Of a stretch of 64,000 bases of DNA, positions 23,160 through 35,523 are shown one piece after another. The DNA is from Lamellibrachia columna (taxonomy: Eukaryota > Annelida > Polychaeta > Sabellida > Siboglinidae): assembly GCA_963662155.1 (NCBI GenBank), contig OY759263.1, positions 42,462,969 through 42,526,968 of the forward strand, given 5' to 3'. The notes beneath the pieces were generated by a model. The model saw only the letters and a program-made list of their open reading frames with translations, had not been told where the DNA came from and did no database searches. The translations under genes and the position numbers were made by a program. Position 1 is the first letter of the stretch. Each line of letters opens with the position of its first letter.

Positions 23160-25760
23160 AACCTTCGGTAGATTGTCGTAAACACGTAAGGGATGACCTA
23201 CTTACAAAGAGGAAGACAGAAATGACAGAACGCAAGCACACGAATTAGGTAGGCAGTAGCAAGCATGCTTTGTACAAATATCTAAACACGAATGATTCCC
23301 ATCGTGAACGTGTGAACTCATGTTTTCGACTCACCTGTCAGCACCTCAGAGTTTTAATCTGTGAAAACACCGATGTTGTCGACTGACGTAGAACGTATAA
23401 TATAAACGTTGCGCTGTAAGCTGTGAGCTGTTACTCTGTATACTCAGGCAATGAACCGTGTCGACAGAACTAGCACCACTGAACGAATACACAAGAACTA
23501 TTTTGGGAAACTATCTCATGATGATCTATGCGATTTAGCCGCTATTAACCTACCCATGAAAAGCCCTTCGCAGAGAATGCGCTGCTTTTTGTGTGTTTTT
23601 AAATTAACATTTCAAGAGTTGAGTGAGTTTTCTGTAGTGCGGTGTAGTTCTTTTAAATGACAGCAACTGATAGTCGCTGAACACTCGCCTATCAGCTAAA
23701 CGCTCGCATATCAGCTGAACGCTCGCCTATCAGCACAGTGGTTGCAAATAATACGTGAAGGTGCTGAGAAGAAAGTATGACGGATGTAGTGTGCGTGATT
23801 GAACATTGTGGATAACGTTAGATTAGCTCAGCATGCCGAACTAGTAACGTGTACGTGACTAAGATGTGATATAGTTGTCATCACCGTCATCATTCGTCGA
23901 CCTGCAAAATGTCAACCCTTATGCAATAGCATACGTGTCTTTGTGATATCGTGAATTCACAGGTTTGTATATTTCGTTAACATAAGCGAACGGCAATGTT
24001 GCGGCCAGCTCCTGAGCTAAAACAAGCATTGTTTCACGAAACAGAAGCTGGCCACTTCACTACTAACATCGTAACATTGCAGTCATCCGAGTTTTAGTCC
24101 GGGCTAACGACCGTACGTCAGCTGCTCTGATGGGCCATGAATACCGTCCATACAACACTCCAATATTTCATTTGGTAAACTCCTCATTTTCTTCAAGAAA
24201 TATATCATTTGCCTAGTACAACGACTGTGGTTAAATGTTAGTAACGAAGAACATACATATGTATAGAAACACAATAAATAGCAAATGTATAGAAACACAA
24301 TAACGTTTGTTTTTGGTTGAAACTGTGTTACGTTACTCAAGTGCAATGTTGCACCAATGACGTTGTCTGGCTAACCAATCATCTATACCACTCAGCAACT
24401 GTCCGTTTTGAATTTATAATAAAGTTGTTGCCGTGGCGATGTGCTGGGTGGCGCCACTGTCGGTGAATGTGCACTCACCGGTGACGTGGTGTGCGGTGTC
24501 CTTCAGCGCCGCAGTCAGGCGATGCTGATTGTGCCGACTAAAATCACATTTGTTTGTATCTAATCGTCCAAGCATACAACATCCATTCACGCAACGATCG
24601 ACCATCCCACATGAATTCAAAGAAAAAGAACCGTTTATTTCATACAACAACAAACAAAAGAATAGACTGTTTTCTAGCAAATGTTTTACATATTACAGAC
24701 TACGTATACAATAGGCGCTATCGAGCAATTCCTGGGAAACTCAAATTCAAATGCCAGTGCGGATCCTGATATTACCTAGAGGGGATTCACATGGACTCGT
24801 TAAAGTGACCTATGTTTATCATCTCCTCTGACACTGTGAGCGTTTTAACATTCAGACACACATGTCGCAGACACAATCAGAACTATGGTTGATGATGTCA
24901 GACATTTGTTTTCGGCTGTTTCAATAGGCATTCACAAATAGTGATGCAGTCACTTTTGCAGTTGATTGTAGGAAGTGTCCAGAAGACGTTAATACAGAGT
25001 TTATTGCATTATATCTGTTTCGCGTATTAAGGAGAATTGTGCTAATGCAACATGACACATATTGCCTAAATGTAGAACTGCGTTATTAGCATGAGTCCAG
25101 TCTTCACTGAAACGATGCACAATACTCATCATGCCTACCTTTCTAACACACATTTAAACACAATGATAACAAGAAATACGTATACACATTTGGCACGATT
25201 GTCTTCAGTAAAGACCATTCTTGCTTGTCATTCGAGCAATATAAGGGAAGCCCATCATTTTTCAGTAACACGCTACGAAGTGATCATTGTGCTTTCTTGG
25301 TTACATACACTACATCTTAACAGCAACAGTGAACATCTAGTCATAAAGAATGCCAACAGTGTATGACAGACATATTTTGAACACGTGATGGCTGTCATGG
25401 AAACACGTTTAAGTCCCCGCCTACTTGTAAATAGGTTTGTAATCCCTGTCTTAGACACACACCTCTCTACAGGGAAACATTTCCTCATCACCAACGTAAC
25501 CCGATTTCCGCGTTTTTGCTATTGTATTTGGTTTCCATGTGTGACATCAACATTTGGTTTCCATATGTGACATCAACATTTGCAGGTGGACAAAATGGGG
25601 AGATTTAAACAAATCAAATATGTTTATGCAGTTTAATCTGATCTGATGAAAGTAACAATGTTGAATTTTTATTAACGTGAAGTGAGTTAATTATACCCGT
25701 CAACAAATTCACGTTGACACATAATGACACTGAATACGTAACGTCATTGCCCTGGCGTGA
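23160..25760. other. Intergenic with minor repeats, no gene recognised
   Basis: A tandem repeat of about 20 bp (GAACRCTCGCMTATCAGCT) occupies about 23675-23735. The segment at 24300-24470 is a diverged copy of 30020-30190 (both contain GAATTTATAATMAAGTTGT and then GCGCCACTG or GGCACCACTG), so a dispersed repeat lies on both sides of the myosin gene. TTTGGTTTCCATRTGTGACA is duplicated at about 25527-25580. Confidence 0.55.
25668..25673 (-). terminator. Polyadenylation signal AATAAA for the myosin light chain gene
   Basis: Minus-strand AATAAA about 90 bp after the stop codon of the myosin light chain gene. Confidence 0.55.
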
Positions 25761-25763
25761 TTT

Positions 25764-25876
25764 CTAGCGTTTTGTGACCGTAGGCTTTGGGATCTTTCTC
25801 TGCTGCGACTTCATTTGAACCTGTTGTGGTGGTAGTTTCTGCCCCTCCGGCAGTTGTTGTTTTGGTTGTTGTTGTT

Positions 25877-25949
<73 letters not shown>

Positions 25950-28900
25950 TTGCGGTTGATCTTGTTGTTGTTGTTGTTGTTGTTGCTGTTGTTGTTTTTG
26001 TTTCTGTGCCTCTTCGTCCTTATCCTTTGCCCCGTGCTTGAGCGTGCGGATGAACTCGACGTAGTCGAACTGACCTTTCTTGATGGGCGCTCCCGTCAGC
26101 AGCTCGTCCACCATCTCGTCCGTCCATCGGTCGCCCATCGTTGTCATCACCTCGCGGAGTAACTCCTCCGACAACTCACCTGCAGGCAGACAACAACCAT
26201 CAACATGGATGGATGGATGGATGGATGGATGGATGGATGGATGGATGGACGGACGGGTGGGATAATGAGAAATACAACAGCAGGAAACAAAACAGGGATA
26301 AGATGGAACTTCACGTCAAAACTAGAGGACCTGGCGCTCGTGTCATCACGCTACACACACACGCAAACAAAGACAAGACAACTGAATCAATTTGCAGCAA
26401 GGATAGGACTAAGAATAAATAAAAAGAAAACTCAAGTATTAAGGATAAACAGCAAGTGCGAAAACAGAATACTAATTGATGATCAAGAACTAAAGGAAGT
26501 GGACAAGTATAACTACCTGGGTGCTAACATCAGTAAGCACGGAGGAGGCGGTGATGACATTGTTAACAGAATTCGTAAAGCTAGGGTATCCTTCATGAAG
26601 CTAAAGCAAATATGGAGTTCAAATATATACACATTGAGATCTAAATTGAGGCTTTCTTACACACTTGTTAAACCGGTGTTGTTGTATGGAAGTGAAACAC
26701 GGGGAGTAAACGAAGGAAACAACAGAAAGTTAGATACCTTTTTTTCAAGTGATTAAGACCAATGTCACAAATTTGATGGCCATACGTTGTATCAAATCGA
26801 GATATTCTTGCAAAAACAAAATTGAAGACAATCAGCACCGAAGTCAAGTTAAGAAGACGGAAATGGGTAGGACATATCCTACGAATGGACAAGAACAGCA
26901 AATGTGAGACTGCATTGACCTGGACGCCCGAAGGTAGAAGAAAGGTTGGTCGACCAAAGACAACGTGGCGATCAACTATTGAAAATGAAAGACGCATACT
27001 GCGGTGGAACAGCGGGAACGAAGCCAGACGTGTAGCAGCTGACAGAGCGAGCTGGAGGAGATGCACTTCGGCCTTATGGGCCACTGGGCCCGAAGAGGAT
27101 AGGTGAGGTGACGTTAGATATATGGGTGGGTGGGTAGGTGGGTGGGTGGGTGGGTGGGTGGGTGGATGGTGGATGGATGGATGGATGAATGGATGGATCG
27201 GTGGATCGGTGGATCGGTGGATCGGTGGATCGGTGGATTAATGGATAAATCGGGGGACCGATAGTAGTTAGACAAAAAGTTAAATCAATATAATTGTAAA
27301 TGCTTTACTAATTGACACAAAGAAATTGCGTTGCATAGCCTTACAACTGTTTAGGTTTAGCACGAATTATCCAAAGTGAATTAAGGTAAACCACAGCGCA
27401 ATGTTTTACCAATCAAATCACCGCGTCCGAAAAGCACACATTTGATGCCATCATTGAGATGTGACTATTTACCCCACGACATTTTTATTCGGTCATTTGT
27501 GTTCTTATAATGCCTGAATGGCGTGCGAACGGTGATAATATGTTGTCTATGTTTATGTCATAAGTAGAGGGATGCCGCTTGAGCAGTGAGAACTGAGCGA
27601 GGTTCGATGGCTACATTTTGGGGAAGGTGAAAATAAATGCTACTCTACCGCAGCTTTCGGAGTCGAAGCAGGCGAACGCATTTCTGATGACGTCTTCTGG
27701 GTCTGTGCCATTCAGCTTCTCTCCAAAAAGCGTGAGGAACATCGTGAAGTTGAGTGGACCTACAAATGAACATGAGGAACATCGTGAAGTTGACGGGATC
27801 TACAAATGAGCGCGAGGAACATCGTGAAGTTGAATGGACTTGCGGATCAATGATGCAACAACACTGCAGTGCGCCTGTGTAGCAGCAATTAATGAGCTGT
27901 GTGACTGAAACTGTAGTTCTGTGCTACCACACGTCTTTTAGTCCATCGAAGTGATTTAATTTATTTGCATTCCACGGACACAATCAACATTGTGATCGAC
28001 ATACGTTGCGATTGTTGTAGATTTAATTAATGTTAACATGTGTAGTCTTCGTCATGTTTATCAATGCCATCACCATCTATCATAAATTATGTCATTATCA
28101 CCAAAATTGCTTAAGGAAATTGTAGAAGAAATTAGTACACAGCAAGAGTGTTTAATTTTTTACTAGAAGAGGGAATAGCTCCTTCAGAATGGAAAGAAGC
28201 AAACATTATGCCGTTATTTAAGAAGGGATCGAGGAACAAGTCAAGAAAATTACAGACCAGTAAGTTTAACATCAGTTATATGAAAATTACTAGAAACGGC
28301 AATAAGAGACGGAATTTTACAAGGAATTCCTTGTAAAAGATAAAATAATAAATACACCTCAACATCTTTTTCTAGCAAGGTCATGCCTAACCAATCTCTT
28401 GTGATTTTTTGGAAGAAATTACAAAGTGGGTAGATGACGGGTCACCAGTGGATGTTGTCTACTTAGATGTTCAGAAAGTTTTCGATAAAGTGCCACATCA
28501 AAGATTGTTACTTACACTAAAAGCTCACGGCATGGGTAATGATGTAATCAATGGTAGAAAAGTGATTTACAGACAGAAGACAGAGAGAAATAGTAGATGG
28601 TGAGATTTCAAACTGGAAATATGTTTTGATTAGTATACAGATATGTTAAAAATCTTACAGATAAACACAGTTTACAGGATGATAAAGATAAATTGGTTAA
28701 ATGGTCTGAACAATTGCAAATATTATTCAATTTTGGGAAATGTAAATGCATGGACATAGGACATGGAAACATGGACAAAGAATATAAAATGGGGGATGCT
28801 GTACTAGATAGAACCACAAAAGAAAAGGATTTAGGAGTAACATTTAGTGCTGACGTGAAAGTTTCAGAGCAATTTGGGATTGCTGCTTCAAACGGTAATC

Positions 28901-29644
28901 AAATTATACGGCTGATTAGGAGAACTATCACTTACAAGGGTAAACAGCTAATTGCACCCTTGTACAAATCAATAGTTAGGCCGCATTTGGAATATTGCAT
29001 TTATACAAGAATGGAGGCCATATCGTGAGAAGGACATAGATAAGCTAGAAAGAATACAACGAAGAGCAACTAAAATTATTCCAGAATTGATAGACCTTAG
29101 TTATGAAACCCGCTTATTAGAATGTGGTTTGACAACACTAGAGACAAGGAGACTAAGAGGAGACCAGATAGAAGTGTTTCGAATAGTGAATAGTTATGAG
29201 GATATTGATAGGAATATGTTCTTTAAACTTAAATAAGGCAGTAGAACCAGAGGACACAAAGCAGTATTAGTTAAGGAGCAGTGTAGGTTGGACATGAGAA
29301 AGTACTCTTTCTCACAGATGGTGATAAATGAATGGAACAAACTGCCAAATGATTGTGTTAATGCTAGAAGTGTGAATATGTTTAAAAATAAAATTGACAT
29401 ATATCTGATAAGGGCGGGCTACACATAGGTGATAATATTGTTGGACTCTCGATAAACCAATTCACTGTCCACTGGCCATGTGGAATCTTGTTAAATCATC
29501 GTCACTAATACCACCATTGTCGACTTCACCATTGGTATTATCAATATCACAATTATCATCATCGTCGGTGTAGGTGTAGTCGTCGTCATAATAATAATAA
29601 TAAAACTACTACTACTACTACCAACAATAATAATAATAATAATC

Positions 29645-29676
<32 letters not shown>

Positions 29677-30464
29677 CCTCATAATGATTTCCATCTATCG
29701 TAATCATCGCCCCCGCAGGATGACGGGTTCCTCACCTGGAGCCTCGTTGATCATCGCCTCGATGTACTCGTCTGTCGGATTCTTGCCGAGTGACGTCAGC
29801 ATCTCGATGAGGTCCTCCTTGTCGATGAAACCGTCGCGGTTCTGGTCGATGACGTTGAACGCTTCCTGTGGCGAGACAATGCACCATCCGCGCATGAGTG
29901 ACAATTGATCATATCACCAATGCCACAACTTATATACGCGTCGAGATTGTGCAAAATGTTTTTCATTTGGTAAAGGCCATTTGCGGATAATATTTTGTAT
30001 TGAAATTTTATTAGAATTACAATAACGTTCGTTTTTGTATGGAACTATTTTACGCCTCGCAAATGCACAAATGCTGTGTAACAATCTTACGTCGTAAAGC
30101 CTACCAATCGTTTACATTATTCCGCCGAATTTATAATCAAGTTGTGGCAGTGGTGATATGGTGAGTGGCACCACTGTTGGGGAGTGTGAGTCATAAAGAG
30201 AGATGAAAACAATGTTATGTCAAATAAATAATCATAAGCTTTTCGTACATTCACTCAAAGGTCATACGTCATCGATTACATGTATATTCGCTTCAGAAGT
30301 AGGCTAACAATCATGACTAAATGGTATAAGATAACACGGCGTAGCAACGTGAATAAACAAGATACCTTAAATTCTTGAATTTGCGCTTGATTGAACATCG
30401 AAAACACGTTCGAAGTGTATCGATGTGTGCGCATGCGCTTCTTCTTTGTCTTGGACGACGACAT
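25764..30464 (-). CDS. Myosin regulatory light chain with polyglutamine tail, 4 coding exons
   Basis: Coding exons 30464-30366, 29865-29736, 27759-27649 and 26179-25764 have GT-AG borders and compatible phases (0, 1, 1), giving about 251 residues. Exon 1 begins [20 protein letters not shown] and keeps the kinase target Thr-Ser before NVF. Exon 2 has EF-hand 1 ([12 protein letters not shown]) and [12 protein letters not shown]. Exon 3 holds [20 protein letters not shown], and exon 4 [15 protein letters not shown] and [10 protein letters not shown]. Family members usually end there at about 170-175 residues. Here about 80 residues follow: a Gln-rich tract with an uninterrupted CAG block, then a basic end ([10 protein letters not shown]). 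The protein binds myosin II heavy-chain necks and controls motor activity through phosphorylation. A splice acceptor 8 nt before the ATG shows a 5' untranslated exon. Confidence 0.93.
25876..26010 (-). repeat. CAG/CTG trinucleotide tract coding polyglutamine
   Basis: On the coding (minus) strand, about 22 CAG codons in a row are flanked by CAA/CAG mixtures. One Asp-Gln-Pro interruption splits the glutamine run. It lies in the last exon of the myosin regulatory light chain. Confidence 0.95.
26204..26252. repeat. GGAT microsatellite (5' side of RTE fragment)
   Basis: About 12 ATGG units, ending in GGACGGACGGGTGG. The same motif recurs after the retroelement at 27120-27245. Confidence 0.95.
26262..27112 (+). 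mobile_element. RTE-type LINE fragment (reverse transcriptase C-terminal end)
   Basis: The plus strand encodes [54 protein letters not shown] and [12 protein letters not shown], then after a stop and frame change [10 protein letters not shown] and [13 protein letters not shown]. These are the connection and C-terminal regions of RTE-like endonuclease-reverse transcriptases. It is 5'-truncated and broken, and lies in intron 3 of the myosin light chain gene, opposite in orientation. GGAT repeats on both sides suggest insertion into, or growth from, a microsatellite. Confidence 0.85.
27120..27245. repeat. GGTG/GGAT microsatellite
   Basis: GGTG units pass into ATGG units and then five copies of GGATCGGT. 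It forms the 3' tail region of the RTE fragment. Confidence 0.93.
27729..27842. repeat. Three tandem copies of the exon 3 acceptor region
   Basis: About 40-bp units containing GAGGAACATCGTGAAGTTGA and CTACAAATGA cover the start of myosin light chain exon 3 and its splice acceptor. Copy 1 is the real exon border (acceptor at 27760-27761). Copy 2 has an intact TTTGTAG acceptor 40 nt upstream. Copy 3 is degraded. Confidence 0.92.
28098..29498 (+). mobile_element. CR1-type LINE copy, 5'-truncated and decayed
   Basis: Reverse transcriptase segments ([74 protein letters not shown]) in several frames. The piece with the FADD catalytic motif is deleted near 28620. It ends with the family 3' sequence ATTGTTGGACTCTCGATAAA and CTTGTTAAATC. 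It lies in intron 2 of the myosin light chain gene, antisense to it. Confidence 0.9.
29590..29690. repeat. ATA/CTA/ATC trinucleotide microsatellites
   Basis: Adjacent runs of AAT, CTA, AAT and ATC triplets lie just downstream (on the gene strand) of myosin light chain exon 2. Confidence 0.95.
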
Positions 30465-30730
30465 CGTCTTTCCTGGAATTGGATAACGGCGATATCAGTG
30501 CACAAAACAAGTTACATTAATTTATGATCTTGTTGTTGACATGGGTTTGCTGTCGAATATCACAAATATTAGTAAAAACTATAACAAAACTAGATTTGAA
30601 ACAATATAAATATTATATTATGCAGAAATAGAGGAACTAAGCGACGTTGTTTTCATGGATGAACATTAATTAATACATTTTCTATTGAACAAATGCGACA
30701 ACGATGAGCTTTGCAGATAAAAACAAATTT

Positions 30731-30812
30731 CGACGAGGATGGGATTCGAACCCACGCGGGGAGACCCCAATGGATTAGCAGTCCATCGCCTTAACCACTC
30801 GGCCACCTCGTC
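30731..30812 (-). tRNA. tRNA-Ser (GCT)
   Basis: 82 nt, minus strand, GACGAGGTGGCCGAGTGGTT start, anticodon GCT in GACTGCTAATC, a long variable arm, GGTTCGAATCC B box and paired acceptor ends CCTCGTC. T runs follow downstream on the minus strand. Confidence 0.97.
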
Positions 30813-31637
30813 CAAGTGTCGTACTTATTAGGTCTTATTTGTTGATGACCTAAATTCGTGCAATGAATCAGGTCTGTTCTTTATTCTGACATAGAATGCC
30901 ACAACGACCTGACCCGTTAAAACTAATGTAACATACTACAAACTAGTTGTTTTAGTTTTGTGGTTAGTCAGGCTGAATTATGCATGTTGCATAGTAACAT
31001 TTATGAAAGCGAAAGGTATACAGGCGATAAAGTGTTTAGTGACGTAAAACAATTATTCAGCAAAACACATAGATATGCATTAACAATAGGCCTACTTTCT
31101 TTAAACGTCACCCACCGTTGCACAGACGTGTTAGGAGGGCTAATTTCCCGCGTTATGCTTACATGATTTTTTTTATTGGGCTACTTAATTGGTCTCACAT
31201 ATATTTTAGAAACGGCACAACTTCGTTTTATTAAAATACGTGTTTATATTATATAGTAATGACCCTGATTTTTCCTCGTTTCGATATCTACACAGATCTA
31301 TCTATCTTGGCGCATATTAGCAAAATCAAACGTTGTCTATCACGATTTAGGGTAAAATCGACGCCAGTCGGAAATGTCTTTAAACCAAAATGTCCACTTG
31401 CTTACATCCGGAACACTTACTGTACATCAAAGAACTTCGTAAATTATATTATTTGCTTATGTATAAGAAGTAGAACAATGTGTTTTTATATAACAATAAT
31501 AATTACGTATTTATCAGTAGGAATGTGTTTATCCTCGTAAATCAAACTTCTACTACAAAACTAATTATAATTGTAAAGGCGGCCTTTTTTCAAAAAGCAA
31601 GCATTTCTTGTTCTAAGTGGAACGCTAAACTATATGT

Positions 31638-31719
31638 GACGAGGTGGCCGAGTGGTTAAGGCGATGGACTGCTAATCCATTGGGGTCTCCCCGCGTGGGT
31701 TCGAGTCCCATCCTCGTCG
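31638..31719 (+). tRNA. tRNA-Ser (GCT)
   Basis: Same 82-nt sequence as its neighbours except GGTTCGAGTCC in the T arm. Anticodon GCT. TTTT follows about 10 nt downstream. Confidence 0.97.
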
Positions 31720-32091
31720 AATAGTTATTTTAAATTTAAATGCTACGAAGAAAACTACAAAATATTACTTGCCAGCGTGAGCGTGATAGCAGTATTTATA
31801 CAGAAAGATATAAGTTTTTAGGACAAACTTATGTGTATTTTGAATGCACGCTTTTATTTATCGAAGCTTATTATGTAAGATATGTTCCGTTTGATGATGC
31901 TTAATAAAACTTCTAAAATAGGTCACCGAGTCTTAAATACAGGTATGTCTCAATACAAATAATATTAATTGCTAGCAAAATTGTATATCATATCATATTT
32001 TGCAAAGTTCGTTGCATCTTTCGTTTCTAAGAATTAGTTTCGTTCAATAAACATGATATGCAGTTTATAATACAAATATAATGTAACCAGG

Positions 32092-32238
32092 CCCGTCCTC
32101 AGGGTTTGAAAAGGGGTTCGGGTGTACACAATCAGCCGGGATTTATGGGATGACATCTGGAAATAAAATGACATTTAAGCAAATTCTCTCAAAAATGGGG
32201 GTTCGTTCGAACCCCCCAAACCCACGCTGAGGACGGAT
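32092..32238. mobile_element. Small MITE, about 147 bp
   Basis: The ends CCGTCCTCAGGGTTTG and CAAACCCACGCTGAGGACGG are inverted, and GGGGTTCG / CGAACCCC extend the pairing inward. No coding capacity. Confidence 0.8.
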
Positions 32239-32419
32239 ACGTGGAAATGTAATGCTTAAAGAAATTGAACGTTTACACTTTCGCTTGCAACTCCAATACG
32301 GCATAAATAATAAGTAATATATAAATATAAGTATACAAAATATACGCGAGAAACTTAAATTATCAAAAGAGAATATTATTAATTAAACACTATTACTAGT
32401 ATTTGTCTGAAAAAAACTT

Positions 32420-32501
32420 CGACGAGGATGGGATTCGAACCCACGCGGGGAGACCCCAATGGATTAGCAGTCCATCGCCTTAACCACTCGGCCACCTCGT
32501 C
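32420..32501 (-). tRNA. tRNA-Ser (GCT)
   Basis: Identical in sequence to the copy at 30731-30812, anticodon GCT, with a run of T directly downstream on the minus strand. A collapsed relative with matching flanks lies at 46192-46222. Confidence 0.97.
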
Positions 32502-32869
32502 TGGTCGGATGGCGAAGCTTTAATATATTACTAAAATGTATGTTTGTATATTTTTGTGTACTGTTGTACTGATTCTATTATTGTTTATTGATATAAAACC
32601 TAGGCATATGACATGTCTTGCAATAACCGCGCTGGTCGCGTGTTACGGATACTTTTAGTGCTGCCACCATCTGAGTATATTGTACACTATATCTGTACTC
32701 GACGTGTACAACATTCTACTTTAATACTATTAAAATTATACTAAAACACCGAGGGTACACTGGTGTTGATGACCATCAAAGCCGCACAACTACAATAATT
32801 CTCTTCAAAATATGATGATGAAATAATAGAAAGATGACCAGATCAGTAACTTGAGTAAGAGTAATTAGG

Positions 32870-32945
32870 GAAACCTAGGCTAGGTCCTACATAACATAGC
32901 CTAGGCTAGGGCTAGGCTAAGCCTAAGGCCTAGGCTAGGGCAACG
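32870..32945. repeat. CCTAGG-rich palindromic repeat
   Basis: Repeated CCTAGGCTAGG and AGCCTAGGC units. Short, self-complementary. Confidence 0.8.
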
Positions 32946-33072
32946 CGGCTCACATACCCTAAATAAAAACTCTAAACGTCCCCAAATCTTGTAAAAATTG
33001 TGCTGAAATGTATTGGAGACACGTCCCGAAAGCTCAACAAGATTATAGGGGAGGGTTGCCGGGATTGGGACC

Positions 33073-35008
33073 CTAACGATAAACTTTTAACAAGATTTTT
33101 TTAACAAGATTTGCCATCCAAGCCAAAGGCCCAGCTGGCAAGTGGACAAGGAAGCCATTGGCTTATCGAGAGTCCAACAATGTTCATCTACTTATAACCC
33201 GCCCTCCTGAGATGTGTGTCAACCCTGTTTTTAAACATATTCACGCTGCTAGCAGTTACACAATCTGTAGACAATTTGTTCCATTCATTTATTGTCCTCT
33301 GTGAGAACAGGTGCTTCCTGATGTCCAATCTACATTGATCCTTTACTAATTTTACCTCATGTCCTCTAGTTCTGCTATCCTTCTTGAGTGAGAAAAACAT
33401 ATTTCTATCAATATTTTCATACCCATTTAATATCTTAAAAACTTCAATCTGATCTCCTCTTAACCTCCTTGTCTCTAGAGTTGTTAAACCACATTCTTTC
33501 AGGCGTTCTTCATAACTAAGGTCTCTAAGTTCTGGAATCAATTTAGTTGCTCTCCTTTGTATGCGTTCAAGCGTATCTATATCCTTCTTACGATATGGTC
33601 TCCATGCTTGTATACAGTATTCTAAATGAGGTCTAACTATTGCTTTATAAAGAGGTATAATTAACTTTTTTCCCTTGTATGTTATGTTTCTTCTAATCAA
33701 TCCAAGAATTTGATTACCCTTTGAAGCTGCAATACCACACTGCTCTGAAACTTTCATATCAGCGCTTATTGTAACTCCTAAGTCCTTTTCTTTTACAGTA
33801 GTACCCAGAACAGTAAATCCCATTTTATAGTTTACATTCAAGTTCCCATGTCCTGTATGTAGGCATTTACATTTCCCAAAATTGAACAGCATCTGCCATT
33901 TCTCAGACCATTTCACTAATCTGTCTAGATCGTTTTGTAAATGTTGTTTATCACCATCAGTATTAACCTTCCTAAACAGTTTTGTGTCATCCGCAAATTT
34001 CAGTACGTTACTTGTTATACTGTCATCCAAGTCATTGATATATATTAAGAATAATATAGGTCCTAATACTGATCCTTGAGGTACCCCACTCAAAACCGAT
34101 TTCCAATTTGAAACTTCTCCATCTACTACAACTCGTTGTCTTCTGTCAGTCAGCCATTGTTCTATCCAGTCAGTTACGCTATCCCCGATACCATGGGCTT
34201 TTAATTTAAGTAGTAATCTTTGATGTGGCACTTTGTCAAAAGCTTTCTGAAAATCTAAGTAGATAATATCTACTGGCGATCCCACGTCTATCCACTTAGT
34301 GATTTCTTCCAAAAAACATAACATATTTGTTAAGCATGACCTCGCTTTAAGGAATCCATGTTGAGATGAATTTAATAATTTATGCTTAACGAGAAAGTCC
34401 ACAATATGGTCTTTAATTAACCTTTCTAATAATTTACAAATCACTGACTTTAAACTCACTGGTCTGTAATTTTCTGACTTATTTCTCGAACCTTTTTTAA
34501 ATAATGGTATGATGTTTGCTTCTTTCCATTCAAACGGAACAACTCCCTCTTTTAATGACAAGTTGAATACTCTTGCAAGTGGTATACTGATTTGTTCTAC
34601 TGTTTCCATTAGTAATTTTGGAGGAATCCCATCCACCCCCGGTGATTTGTTATCCTTCGTTGCCTTTATTTTCTTAGCTACCAATTCTGGAGTTACAACT
34701 AACGGACCTAAATAGTCAGATTTAGCTTCCTGAAATTTAGCATCAGCAACTGGTAATGAACTAATATCTTCTTTGGTAAACACAGAACTGAAGTAACCAT
34801 TTAGGTCTTCCGCCATTAAAAACCCCTGTGATACTATATTTCCAGCACTGTCTTCTAGAGGTCCAACCTTGTTTTGTACGTTTTGTTTACTCCTGACCTT
34901 TCTGGTACGCCTATAAACCCTCCACATAGTTTGTTTTAACACTATTTTTCTAATAGCCTCTTTTGACAAGTGTTTCTTTCTACACCGTTTTCCTTGTTTT
35001 TGGAAGGG
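33073..35008 (-). mobile_element. CR1-type LINE inserted in Tigger A, long open reverse transcriptase
   Basis: 5'-truncated: it begins at FQKQGKRCRKKHLSKEAIRK, the segment between endonuclease and reverse transcriptase in the fuller copy at 54-57 kb, and ends with the shared 3' sequence. One frame of about 600 codons is open from 35008 to 33188. It contains motif A ([19 protein letters not shown]), SGVPQGSVLGPILFLIYIND and FADDTKLFRKV. About 43 codons are missing in frame between YRRTRK and RSKQNV relative to the other copy. Without endonuclease and ORF1 it cannot act alone. Confidence 0.92.
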
Positions 35009-35523
35009 TGAATTGAATATAGACGCGAAAACAAATGGAATTGATGCAAACAATTAATATACTAACATGGTCATAGACATACAGTTTATATTTTATTTTC
35101 AACAACAAGCTATTAATCACCAGAAAATCATTGATGAATTAAAAAAAAGGAATTTAAAAAAATTACAAAACGGTCCAATCGTGGCCACGGTTTCCTCGAT
35201 TGGACCACCCAATGTCTTCGATTGGATCAAAAGTAAAATGATTATATATACGACTAAGCATAATTTTGAATTGATACATAAATAACATATAGTGTTCATT
35301 TTGACAATAATAGTTATCATTAGTCAAATACAATATACTAATAAGTAATCTTTGTAGTTCCATCCACCCTACACAATGTCCCATGTCTTCTTCGACTGGA
35401 CAAACAAATAAATTATGTAGACCATACTTTGAATTAATACGAGAGTAAAATATAGTGTTCATTAGAACCATAAAATTAATCAATAGTGAAATGAAATGTT
35501 AACAGGGCCTAATGTTCATAGTC

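Noticed and set aside
22653..23241. Cys-Val-rich and Thr-His-rich proteins
   Set aside because: Pure microsatellite translation, the same on both strands.
32870..32945. CCTAGG repeat as a regulatory element
   Set aside because: Palindromic low-complexity sequence with no gene start nearby to support a role.
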